53,625 nucleotides of DNA from positions 1 to 53,625 of the forward strand of contig CAZDQE010000007.1 in assembly GCA_964507395.1 (NCBI GenBank). Direction: 5' to 3'. A program made the position numbers and the translations under genes. The notes beneath the pieces were generated by a model. The model did no database searches and had not been told where the DNA came from. It saw only the letters and a program-made list of their open reading frames with translations. This DNA comes from SIG575 sp964507395 (GTDB lineage Bacteria; Bacillota; Clostridia; Oscillospirales; Acutalibacteraceae). The number at the start of each line of letters is the position of its first letter. Positions within the stretch are counted from its first letter, which is position 1. Shown here one piece after another: positions 40,780-48,832 of this stretch.

Positions 40780-42021
40780 ATGAAAAAGTTAAAATCCTTC
40801 AGATATGCTTTTTATCTGCTCTTAGTTACTGTTTTTCAGCTTCTTTCCTTTGTTCAGGTGATTTCAAAGTGCGAAGAAGACAAGGCTCAGTTGTCGATAA
40901 TTCTTCTTTCCTTTATCCTTGTGGAATGGTTTTATGTTATTATTATGCGAATTACCATAAGTCAGAAATCCTTTGAACTTGAGCTTATAGCGTTTTTCCT
41001 GTCTTCTGTAGGCTTGTCTCTTATAGCTACGGTATCAGTGGATTTTGCAATGAAGCAGGTAATTTATATTCTTGCAGGAGTGCTTATTTTTGTGGTTATG
41101 CGCTGGCTTATTGCAAATGCTGACAGGGTGTCGCTTCTTCGTATGCCTGCGGCTGTTTTTGCGGCGGCAGTGCTTGCGCTTAACCTTATTCTTGCTCAGG
41201 ATTATAACGGAGCGAAAAACTGGGTACAGATTGGTTCTTTTTCGTTTCAACCCTCTGAATTTGTGAAAATTGCATTCATTTTTGTGGGTGCGGCAACACT
41301 TGATAAGCTGCAGACAACAAAGAGCGTTTTCAAATATCTTATCTTTGCCGCAGGATGTGTTGGTGCACTTTTCCTTATGCGCGACTTCGGTACGGCACTG
41401 ATTTTCTTCGCAACCTTCCTGATTATTGCTTACATGCGCTCAGGCGACTGGAAAACTATTGCCGTAATATGCGTTGCGGCAGTTCTCGGTGCAGTACTTA
41501 TTATTTCGTTCAAATCTACCGTTGCGGCAAGGTTTGCAACCTACAGACATATATGGGAAACACCTTATGACGAGGGAATGCAGCAGACGAGGACACTCAT
41601 CTATTCCGCAAGCGGCGGACTTTTCGGAGTGGGACTCGGTAACGGTAAGCTCCGTGATGTTTACGCATCGACCACCGACCTGATTTTCGGCATGCTCTGC
41701 GAGGAATACGGTCTTATTTTAGGCTTTGTTGTTCTTCTCACATTTGCGGCAATTCTGGTTTATACGGTGGCTTCCGCGAAATCCGCAAGAACATCCTTTT
41801 ATGTTATTGCCGCATGCTCTGCCGCAGGTCTGCTTATTGTCCAGACAAGCCTTAATGTTTTCGGCGTTACGGACTTGCTTCCGTGGACAGGTGTAACGCT
41901 GCCCTTTGTCAGCAGAGGCGGTTCAAGTATGATGTCATGCTGGGCACTGCTTGCATTTATCAAGAGCGTTGACCCGCGAGCATATCCCAAAACCTTTAAA
42001 GAAACACAGCTTGCAGGATAA
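40780..42021 (+). CDS. SEDS-family peptidoglycan polymerase (FtsW/RodA/SpoVE)
   Basis: 413 aa with about ten membrane helices. NGAKNWVQIGSFSFQPSEFVK, MRDFGTALIFF, GVGLGNGKLRDVYASTTDLIF and LPFVSRGGSSM are the SEDS signatures, including the catalytic-type Asp region after the PSE block. It polymerises lipid II together with the class B PBP encoded 30 bases downstream. Which of FtsW, RodA or SpoVE it is cannot be fixed from sequence. Confidence 0.94.
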   Translation: MKKLKSFRYAFYLLLVTVFQLLSFVQVISKCEEDKAQLSIILLSFILVEWFYVIIMRITISQKSFELELIAFFLSSVGLSLIATVSVDFAMKQVIYILAGVLIFVVMRWLIANADRVSLLRMPAAVFAAAVLALNLILAQDYNGAKNWVQIGSFSFQPSEFVKIAFIFVGAATLDKLQTTKSVFKYLIFAAGCVGALFLMRDFGTALIFFATFLIIAYMRSGDWKTIAVICVAAVLGAVLIISFKSTVAARFATYRHIWETPYDEGMQQTRTLIYSASGGLFGVGLGNGKLRDVYASTTDLIFGMLCEEYGLILGFVVLLTFAAILVYTVASAKSARTSFYVIAACSAAGLLIVQTSLNVFGVTDLLPWTGVTLPFVSRGGSSMMSCWALLAFIKSVDPRAYPKTFKETQLAG

Positions 42022-42051
42022 TTATAAAAATTTATTGTAGGAGAAAAGAAA

Positions 42052-43434
42052 ATGCATAACACAGTCAAAAGAGCATTTTTACTGCTTTTCGTCGTCGGCA
42101 TATTTGTCGTCGGCTCCGTTGTGCTGGGCATTTCTTTCTTTAAAAACAGCGAAGAGTGGGCAACTCACAGGGCAAATGCTCATCTTTATTCGGGCGGTCA
42201 GATTTCCGCTGCAGGTACGATTTACGATTCAGAGGGTGAAATTCTTGCACAGACTAAGGATTCAAAGAGAACATACAGCTCTGATTCTTCTGTGAGAAAA
42301 GCTACTCTCCACGCAGTAGGCGACACGGAAGGCTTTATGTCAACGGGAATTCATGCTTTGTACGAATCTGAATTGACAGGCTACAATATAGTTTCAGGTA
42401 CTTACTATCTTGAAAAATACGGAATAGGCAACGATATAAATTTAACTCTGAATGCAAAGGTATGTAAAACTGCTTACGAGGCTCTGAACGGCAGGAAGGG
42501 GACGGTAGGAGTTTATAACTACAAGACAGGCGAAATTATCTGCATGGTATCAACTCCGACCTATGACCCTGAGAACAAGCCTGACAGTGATACTATGAAC
42601 AGTGATAAATATAAGGCGGCATATATTAACAAGTTTTTGTCTTCATCATTTACCCCCGGTTCTATTTTTAAAATTGTGACGTCAGCATGTGCCATAGAGA
42701 ATATCTCTGATATTTATACAAGGACTTTTGAGTGTGACGGCGAGTACGAGGTAGGAGAAGCTTCAGTTGTCTGTAACGGCAAGCACGGAAAGCAAAGCTT
42801 TGAAGAGGCTCTGAATAATTCCTGCAACTCAGCTTTTGCGGAAATTGCAATTGAACTTGGCAATACAAAACTGCAGAAGACTGCTGAAAAAATGGGTCTT
42901 ACATCTTCCTTTGAGGTTGACAGAGTTTCTCTTTCAAAGGGTACGGTAAGTCTTTCTGAGGCAGTCGACATTGACATGGGCTGGGCAGGCATCGGTCAGT
43001 ATACGATTACCGTGAACCCTTGTATGATGATGACACTTATGGGGGCGATAGCTAACGGCGGTACGGCTGCAGAGCCTTATTATGTAAGCTCCGTCACAAC
43101 GCCGAAAGGCTTCAGCGTATATAAAGCAAAAACAGAATACGCAAATGAAATCAGCCTGAATTCAGACACTGCCGGAAAATTGACAGACCTTTTAAGGTCA
43201 AACGTAGTCAACTATTACGGCGATAATTCTTTCCCCTCACTTGAAATGTGCGGAAAGACAGGTACAGCCGAGGTGGGCGATGATAATACAGGAGATAACG
43301 CATGGTTTGTCGGATTTTCTCAAAGAGAGGATTTCCCCTATGCCATAGTTGTTCTTATAGAAGATTCAAGCAGCTCTGCTAGACAGGCTGCAATTCCCGT
43401 AGCGAATAAAGTTCTTCAGAGTATAGGAGGATAA
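42052..43434 (+). CDS. Class B penicillin-binding protein
   Basis: 460 aa. One N-terminal membrane helix (8-29), a short pedestal with AGTIYDSEGEILAQ, and a transpeptidase domain with S204-I-F-K (TPGSIFKIVTS), S257-C-N and K402-T-G. It is short, as in actinobacterial PbpA-like proteins. It cross-links the strands made by the SEDS partner. Coupled closely (5 bases) to the downstream ABC ATPase gene. Confidence 0.94.
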   Translation: MHNTVKRAFLLLFVVGIFVVGSVVLGISFFKNSEEWATHRANAHLYSGGQISAAGTIYDSEGEILAQTKDSKRTYSSDSSVRKATLHAVGDTEGFMSTGIHALYESELTGYNIVSGTYYLEKYGIGNDINLTLNAKVCKTAYEALNGRKGTVGVYNYKTGEIICMVSTPTYDPENKPDSDTMNSDKYKAAYINKFLSSSFTPGSIFKIVTSACAIENISDIYTRTFECDGEYEVGEASVVCNGKHGKQSFEEALNNSCNSAFAEIAIELGNTKLQKTAEKMGLTSSFEVDRVSLSKGTVSLSEAVDIDMGWAGIGQYTITVNPCMMMTLMGAIANGGTAAEPYYVSSVTTPKGFSVYKAKTEYANEISLNSDTAGKLTDLLRSNVVNYYGDNSFPSLEMCGKTGTAEVGDDNTGDNAWFVGFSQREDFPYAIVVLIEDSSSSARQAAIPVANKVLQSIGG

Positions 43435-43439
43435 AAGAT

Positions 43440-44141
43440 ATGAGTTATGTAGAGTTTAATAACGTCAGCAAAGTTTACAAAGCCGGCGAGGTTGAGATCA
43501 AGGCAGTTGATAATGTCAGCTTTGATGTTGAACAGGGCGAGTTCTGTGTTATTGTAGGTGCCAGCGGTTCAGGTAAAACAACTGCACTGAATATTATCGG
43601 CGGCATGGATAACGCAACAGAAGGTCAGGTTATTATTGACGGAGAGGTAATAACCGAAATGAATAATAAACGACTTACAGAATTCCGCCGTCATGATGTA
43701 GGCTTTGTTTTCCAGTTTTATAATCTTGTGCCAAACCTTACTGCTCTTGAGAATGTTGAGCTTGCAACACAGATGTGTGATAACGCGCTTGATGCCGCAA
43801 CTGTTCTTCAGATGGTAGGTCTTGGTGACAGACTTGACAACTTCCCCTCACAGCTTTCGGGCGGTGAGCAGCAGAGAGTTTCAATCGCAAGAGCTCTTGC
43901 GAAAAATCCGAAAATCCTTCTCTGCGATGAGCCGACAGGTGCTCTCGATTACAAAACCGGTGTTACGATTCTCAAGCTTCTTCAGGAAGCGTGCAGAGAT
44001 TCCGGTATGACGGTAATCGTTATTACCCATAACCAGGCAATTGCTCCCATGGCTGACAGAATTATTTCAATGGGTAGCGGCAAGATAAATTCTATTAAAT
44101 TAAACCGTAATCCGGTTGATGTTGAAAGGATAGTTTGGTAA
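43440..44141 (+). CDS. ABC transporter ATP-binding protein (MacB/LolD type)
   Basis: 233 aa. Walker A GASGSGKTT, Q-loop FVFQFYNLVPNLTALENVEL, signature LSGGEQQRVSIARAL, Walker B ILLCDEPTGALD, and the switch His in VIVITHN. The LVPNLTALENV block is typical of the FtsE/MacB/LolD mechanotransmission subfamily. The permease gene starts on the base after its stop. Confidence 0.95.
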   Translation: MSYVEFNNVSKVYKAGEVEIKAVDNVSFDVEQGEFCVIVGASGSGKTTALNIIGGMDNATEGQVIIDGEVITEMNNKRLTEFRRHDVGFVFQFYNLVPNLTALENVELATQMCDNALDAATVLQMVGLGDRLDNFPSQLSGGEQQRVSIARALAKNPKILLCDEPTGALDYKTGVTILKLLQEACRDSGMTVIVITHNQAIAPMADRIISMGSGKINSIKLNRNPVDVERIVW

Positions 44142-47100
44142 ATGAATAATGCGTTAATTAAGGAAGCCATGCGCACTATAAAACGCAATAAAGCCAGATT
44201 CATTTCAATCATCGCCATTGTGGCGGTTGGTATCAGCTTTTATGCGGGCATAAGTGCAGCAGGCCCCGATATGCAACAGACTGCAGTTGATTATTACAAC
44301 GATAATAATCTTATGGATATCTGGATGATTTCAACTGTAGGCTTTAATGACAGTGACGTTGAGGCCATAAGACAGCTCGACGGAGTTGAAGAAGCGGTGG
44401 GCTCAAAGTTTGCTGACGGTACAGTTATGGTAGACGGCAGAACAGCAGCGAATGTTGACGGCGGTCAGGCGATTTGCCGTGCCTACGGTCTTGATTTTGA
44501 CAAAGCGAGGGAATATTCATCAGAGGGGGAGGATAGCGAAGACTACATAAACCGTCTGACTCTCCTTGAAGGCAGATTCCCCGAAAATGAAAATGAGTGT
44601 GTCATTGACAGAAGTGATATGGCAACGCCCGAAGGCTTTGAAATCGGAAAAACCATTAAAATGGTAGGTATTGAAGAAAATATCGAAAACAAGCTTAAGG
44701 TAACAGAATATAAAATCGTAGGTGTTATCAGAACGCCCCGATACATTTCTTTTGAAAGAGGTCAGACTGATGTAGGCAGCGGTTCTCTCGGTTGCTTTAT
44801 CTATGTTCCCGAAGAATCCTTCAAGCTTGACTATTACACGGAAATCTGTGCAACGGTTGAGGGCGCAGACGAATTCTATCCCTTCTCGGCTGAATATTAT
44901 GATTTTGTTGCTCCCACGATTGACAAAATAGAAGAAATTTCTATGGACCATCTTGCAGTGCGTGTTGATGAGGCGACTGCAGAGTACAGACAGCAGCTTG
45001 AAGACGGCGAAAAAGAATACGAAAAGAAAAAGCAGGAGGTAGAAGCTGAGCTTGGTGAGGCCTTTACCGAGCTTGAGTATTACAGAAACCTTGTTGAAAA
45101 CGGTGACGCTGAAATTGCCGCGGCAGAGGCTCAGCTTGAGGCTCTTCTTGCTTCAAAGAACAGTGAATTGGCAAGCGGTCAGACACAGCTTGCAGCGGCT
45201 CAGAAGGAATATAATGAAAAGTATGCCGAATGGGAAGAGGGCAAAAGACAGGTTGAGGAATACGAGGTAAGACTCAGCGAGCTTCAGACGACTGTTGTAG
45301 AGCAGAATGAAAAGATGTCATCTCTCAAAACAGAAATTGAAGAAATACAGAAGCAGATCGATTTTCAGTTCCCTGTTGTAGATTCAGAGTCAACAACAGA
45401 TGAAAACGGTGAAACAGTAACTGCGGAAAAAGACCCTGAGCTTGTAAGGCTTGAAACTCTTCTTGCCGAAAAGAAATCGGAAAGAAGAAGCATTGCCAGT
45501 TCCTATGTTTCAAATAACCTTGAAATAAAACAGATAAATGATAATCTTCCTGCGGCAAAAACTAAGCTTGCTGAGGGTGAAAAGCAGCTTGAAGAAGCTA
45601 AGGCTGAGCTTGAAAAATACGGCGGAACAATTGCAAGTGCTCCTGCTGAAATTGAAAAGCAGGCTGCAGCGGCAAGAGCGCAGATTGAACAGAAAAAGAA
45701 AGAGCTGGAAGAAGGCAAGGAAAAACTGGCTCAGTACGATACAGAGTATAACGAAGCCTACGAAGACGCTTATGCAAAGCTTGACGAGGCAGAGTATGAT
45801 ATTGAGGAAGCAAAGGCAAAGCTTGAGGAAGCTACTACAAATCCCAGATGGTTTGTATATGACAGAACGATGCTTCCGGGATATGAGAACTACGGTCAGA
45901 CAGCAGGCAGTATTGAAGCCTTCGCAAAGGTTTTCCCTGTGTTCTTTTTTGTAGTTGCGGCTATGGTCGTGCTCACAACAATGACAAGAATGGTCAGCGA
46001 GGAGAGAACTCAGATTGGTACTCTTAAAGCGCTCGGATGTACAGACAGTGCTATTCGTGCAAAGTATCTTATCTATTCACTTGTTGCAACCTTCATCGGT
46101 TCAATAATCGGATTGTTTGCAGGCTTCCTTGCATATCCCAATGCAATTATGACGGCGTATGAGGTCGTTTTCCAGGTGCCTGAGCTTACGATTCTTTTCC
46201 CCGCGAAGCTTATTATTCTCGGTTCGCTTTTTGCAGTGGCAAGTACAACTGTTGCAACATACCTTGCATGCCGTAAAGAAATGGCTTCAAAGCCTGCTGA
46301 TCTTATGCGTGCAAAGGCTCCCAAAGCGGGCAAGAGAGTTTTCCTTGAAAAAGTTCCGTTTATATGGAGCAGAATGAACTTCTCAGCAAAGGTTACAACG
46401 AGAAATCTTATGAGAAACAAAAAGAGAGCCATCGTAACCTTTGTGGGTATCGTCGGATGCATGTCGCTCCTGCTTACAGGCTTCGGTCTTAATGACTCTA
46501 TTGACCAGATTCTTACTTCTCAGTACGGTAAGGGCGGTGTAAGCTCCTTCGATGCACAGATTGCTCTTAAAAACAGCCAGATTTCCGCAAATGAAAGTGC
46601 AATTTACAATAATGTTCTGAAAAACGAGAATATCGAGGATGCAATGATGTTCTACAACAAGTCTGTGCAGGGTTCATCTGATAACAGCGATAAATCTCTC
46701 AGTGTGTACTTGCTTGTTCCTCAGTCATCGGAAAAACTTGCTGATTTTGTAGACCTTCGTTCAAGAACAACAGACGAAAAGTTTGAGCTTGATGATAACG
46801 GGGTTCTTATAACAGAAAAATTTGCGAAGAAGGCAAACGTGTCTGTAGGCGATGCGGTAAGTCTTAAGTTCAGCAATGAGCTTACAATTAAAGTTGCAGT
46901 TACAGGTATTGTTGAAAACTATGCTTATCACTATGCTTATATGTCACCGACACTTTACAACCAGATTTTTCAGAGTTCCGTTGCATATAACTATATGTAT
47001 GTAAAATACGCAGACGGAATCAGAGGAACTGATAAGGTGGAAACTGTTGCGACAGAGCTTATGAAATTCAATGATATCAATGCGGTAGTTGATGCAGAGC

Positions 47101-47537
47101 AGACTATCAAAACCTTTGATGAGCTTTTCGATTGCCTTAACCTTGTTATCGCAATATTCATTATTTCGGCGGCACTTCTTGCATTTATCGTTCTTTACAC
47201 TCTTACGAGTATCAATATCAATGAGCGCAGACGTGAGATCGCAACGCTTAAGGTTCTCGGCTTCTATGACAGAGAATCGACCTCGTATGTAAGTCGGGAG
47301 AACTATATTATTACAACACTTGCTATCATTGCGGGACTTGTGCTGGGTGTATATCTGCATAAGGTGGTTGTGGCACAGGCTGAGGTTAATGTTGTAATGT
47401 TCGGCAGAGTTATTGAGCCTATGAGCTACGTTTTTGCTATCGGTATGACACTTCTCTTTGCAATTATTGTAAACGTGGTAATGCATTTCTATATCAAACG
47501 AATCGATATGGTTGAAAGCCTGAAATCAACAGACTAA
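44142..47537 (+). CDS. Large ABC permease (MacB/FtsX type) with coiled-coil domain
   Basis: 1131 aa. Membrane helix near 20-40, a MacB-like periplasmic-type domain (to about 280), a long Glu/Lys/Gln/Ala-rich coiled coil (about 285-560), FtsX-type helices (about 590-740), a second such unit (helix near 775, extracellular domain, three helices at about 1020-1125, with ERRREIATLKVLGFYDRE). The two FtsX modules in one chain imply a single-chain permease for the ATPase before it. The coiled coil could reach through the wall. The operon position after FHA-SEDS-PBP suggests a cell-wall hydrolase control or export role (inference). Confidence 0.9.
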   Translation: MNNALIKEAMRTIKRNKARFISIIAIVAVGISFYAGISAAGPDMQQTAVDYYNDNNLMDIWMISTVGFNDSDVEAIRQLDGVEEAVGSKFADGTVMVDGRTAANVDGGQAICRAYGLDFDKAREYSSEGEDSEDYINRLTLLEGRFPENENECVIDRSDMATPEGFEIGKTIKMVGIEENIENKLKVTEYKIVGVIRTPRYISFERGQTDVGSGSLGCFIYVPEESFKLDYYTEICATVEGADEFYPFSAEYYDFVAPTIDKIEEISMDHLAVRVDEATAEYRQQLEDGEKEYEKKKQEVEAELGEAFTELEYYRNLVENGDAEIAAAEAQLEALLASKNSELASGQTQLAAAQKEYNEKYAEWEEGKRQVEEYEVRLSELQTTVVEQNEKMSSLKTEIEEIQKQIDFQFPVVDSESTTDENGETVTAEKDPELVRLETLLAEKKSERRSIASSYVSNNLEIKQINDNLPAAKTKLAEGEKQLEEAKAELEKYGGTIASAPAEIEKQAAAARAQIEQKKKELEEGKEKLAQYDTEYNEAYEDAYAKLDEAEYDIEEAKAKLEEATTNPRWFVYDRTMLPGYENYGQTAGSIEAFAKVFPVFFFVVAAMVVLTTMTRMVSEERTQIGTLKALGCTDSAIRAKYLIYSLVATFIGSIIGLFAGFLAYPNAIMTAYEVVFQVPELTILFPAKLIILGSLFAVASTTVATYLACRKEMASKPADLMRAKAPKAGKRVFLEKVPFIWSRMNFSAKVTTRNLMRNKKRAIVTFVGIVGCMSLLLTGFGLNDSIDQILTSQYGKGGVSSFDAQIALKNSQISANESAIYNNVLKNENIEDAMMFYNKSVQGSSDNSDKSLSVYLLVPQSSEKLADFVDLRSRTTDEKFELDDNGVLITEKFAKKANVSVGDAVSLKFSNELTIKVAVTGIVENYAYHYAYMSPTLYNQIFQSSVAYNYMYVKYADGIRGTDKVETVATELMKFNDINAVVDAEQTIKTFDELFDCLNLVIAIFIISAALLAFIVLYTLTSININERRREIATLKVLGFYDRESTSYVSRENYIITTLAIIAGLVLGVYLHKVVVAQAEVNVVMFGRVIEPMSYVFAIGMTLLFAIIVNVVMHFYIKRIDMVESLKSTD

Positions 47538-47551
47538 AAAACATAAAAATT

Positions 47552-47583
47552 GCCCGAGTGTTCGAACACTCGGGCGTTTTTTT
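47552..47583. terminator. Bidirectional terminator
   Basis: A perfect 24-base palindrome (47552-47575, arms GCCCGAGTGTTC) followed by a T run on the plus strand and by an imperfect one on the minus strand. It ends the ABC permease and, probably, the 38-aa peptide gene. Confidence 0.92.
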
Positions 47584-47617
47584 GTGTGTATTGTTTTGGG
47601 GTTCATTTTTTTACTGA

Positions 47618-47734
47618 TTATCCTACAATGCCGAGAAGCCAGTCGAAAATTTCTGATACGATCTGCTGAGCCTCTGCGCTTGCATCTGCCCATACGAGAA
47701 TCTTTTCAACAAGGTCAAAAATCATCTGCAACAT
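47618..47734 (-). CDS. Amphipathic peptide (38 aa) divergent from spo0A
   Basis: 38 aa, unrecognised. GAAAGGAGTG lies 6 bases before the ATG, and a -35/-10 pair is in place (47773-47801), so translation is likely. It reads MLQMIFDLVEKILVWADA, then SAEAQQIVSEIFDW-LLGIVG. Two amphipathic helices with bulky hydrophobics on one face, six acidic and one basic residue, no Cys, no signal peptidase site. It looks like a membrane-active or helix-bundling peptide of the phenol-soluble-modulin size class, but negatively charged. It shares the control region with spo0A. Confidence 0.75.
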   Translation of the reverse strand: MLQMIFDLVEKILVWADASAEAQQIVSEIFDWLLGIVG

Positions 47735-47772
47735 GGTATACACTCCTTTCGTTGATATATTTTCCCAAATTC

Positions 47773-47801
47773 ATTGTACCAAATTTATATGGGCATAACA
47801 A
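47773..47801 (-). promoter_or_regulatory. Promoter of the 38-aa peptide gene
   Basis: TTGTTA (47796-47801), 17 bases, TACAAT (47773-47778) on the minus strand. Confidence 0.72.
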
Positions 47802-47841
47802 TGTAAAATAAATTAAGATTAATTAAAAAATACAGTTTTCT

Positions 47842-47848
47842 TGTCGAA
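47842..47848. promoter_or_regulatory. 0A box (distal)
   Basis: TGTCGAA, the exact Spo0A-binding core, about 40 bases upstream of the peptide gene's -35 and about 60 bases upstream of the spo0A -35. Confidence 0.65.
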
Positions 47849-47905
47849 ATAAAAAGAATAATGCGATTGAAAATTTACGAATTCAAAAAATATTTTAAAT
47901 AACCA

Positions 47906-47934
47906 TTGATAATATTACCATTTTATGGTAATAT
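47906..47934 (+). promoter_or_regulatory. spo0A promoter with overlapping inverted repeat
   Basis: TTGATA (47906-47911), 17 bases, TAATAT (47929-47934). The spacer and -10 are a perfect inverted repeat: ATATTACCAT (47912-47921), TTT, ATGGTAATAT (47925-47934). A dimeric repressor bound there would block RNA polymerase. Confidence 0.7.
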
Positions 47935-47965
47935 GGTGTAGAAATGGCATTTTAAAATAAATGTC

Positions 47966-47972
47966 TGTCGAA
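47966..47972. promoter_or_regulatory. 0A box (proximal)
   Basis: TGTCGAA, 30 bases downstream of the predicted spo0A -10 and 28 bases before the start codon. Consistent with autoregulation by Spo0A. Confidence 0.65.
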
Positions 47973-47999
47973 AATAATTAAACTAACGGAGGAAAAACA

Positions 48000-48767
48000 A
48001 TGGAAAAACAGATAAGGGTGATGTTGGCTGAAGAGGGTACTCAGCAAGGGGAAAGGTGTGCAGCGGCACTTCGTGAAAACGGGTTTGATGTGGTTATGGT
48101 TCCAAAGGATGGTACACAGGTTGTTAAAAATCTCGATAATACTATGCCCGATGTTCTTGTAATGGATACTTTTATGCCAAGACTTGACGGTTTGGGTGTG
48201 CTCAGAGAATTACAGAACAAAAAGCTTAAAAAGAAGCCTGCAATTTTTATGATTTCGGGTGTGGATAATCCGCGCATTGAAAATGAGGTTTTGCAGGCAG
48301 GAGCAGATTATTACATGATAAAGCCCTTTGATAACTACATGCTGGCAGAAAGAATAAAACAGATAATTAATTGGAATAATATGGGAAATATGATATCACA
48401 GGAAAAACGTCTTGATGACCTTGAAGTAACGGTTTCTGAAATCATGCATCAGATTGGTGTTCCTGCGCATATAAAAGGCTATCAGTATTTAAGATGTGCA
48501 ATAATTCATGCAATTGAAAACGGGGAAATGATGAGCTCGGTTACGAAAATTCTTTATCCGACGGTTGCAAAAGAATTTAAAACGACGCCGTCGAGAGTTG
48601 AGAGAGCAATCCGTCATGCGATTGAGGTTGCATGGGACAGAGGCGATGTAGACGTTCTTTCTTCATATTTCGGTTACACGATTCAGAATTCAAGAGGTAA
48701 GCCTACAAATTCCGAATTCATCGCAATGATTGCGGATAAACTCAAACTCAGAATGAAAGCTTCATAA
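48000..48767 (+). CDS. spo0A: Sporulation response regulator Spo0A
   Basis: 255 aa. Receiver domain (1-120) with phospho-acceptor D56 (VLVMDTFMPRLDG), S86 in the Thr/Ser switch position and K108 (IKPFD). The C-terminal DNA-binding domain has the Spo0A-only block IGVPAHIKGYQYLRCAI, then TTPSRVERAIRHAIEVAW (recognition helix). The acidic pair usually Asp-Asp (D10-D11 in B. subtilis) is Glu-Glu here (E11-E12). GGAGG precedes the ATG. The usual neighbour spoIVB is missing; a peptide gene stands divergent. Confidence 0.96.
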   Translation: MEKQIRVMLAEEGTQQGERCAAALRENGFDVVMVPKDGTQVVKNLDNTMPDVLVMDTFMPRLDGLGVLRELQNKKLKKKPAIFMISGVDNPRIENEVLQAGADYYMIKPFDNYMLAERIKQIINWNNMGNMISQEKRLDDLEVTVSEIMHQIGVPAHIKGYQYLRCAIIHAIENGEMMSSVTKILYPTVAKEFKTTPSRVERAIRHAIEVAWDRGDVDVLSSYFGYTIQNSRGKPTNSEFIAMIADKLKLRMKAS

Positions 48768-48773
48768 TAAAAA

Positions 48774-48816
48774 ACGGCGGCAGAGAGCTTTAAAAATTCT
48801 CTGCCGTCGTTTTTTC
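48774..48816 (+). terminator. Terminator of spo0A
   Basis: ACGGCGGCAGAGA (48774-48786) and TCTCTGCCGTCGT (48798-48810), with one G-U pair, then six T. It also stands after the convergent operon at 48833. Confidence 0.93.
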
Positions 48817-48832
48817 TGTATATTCAGTTTTA

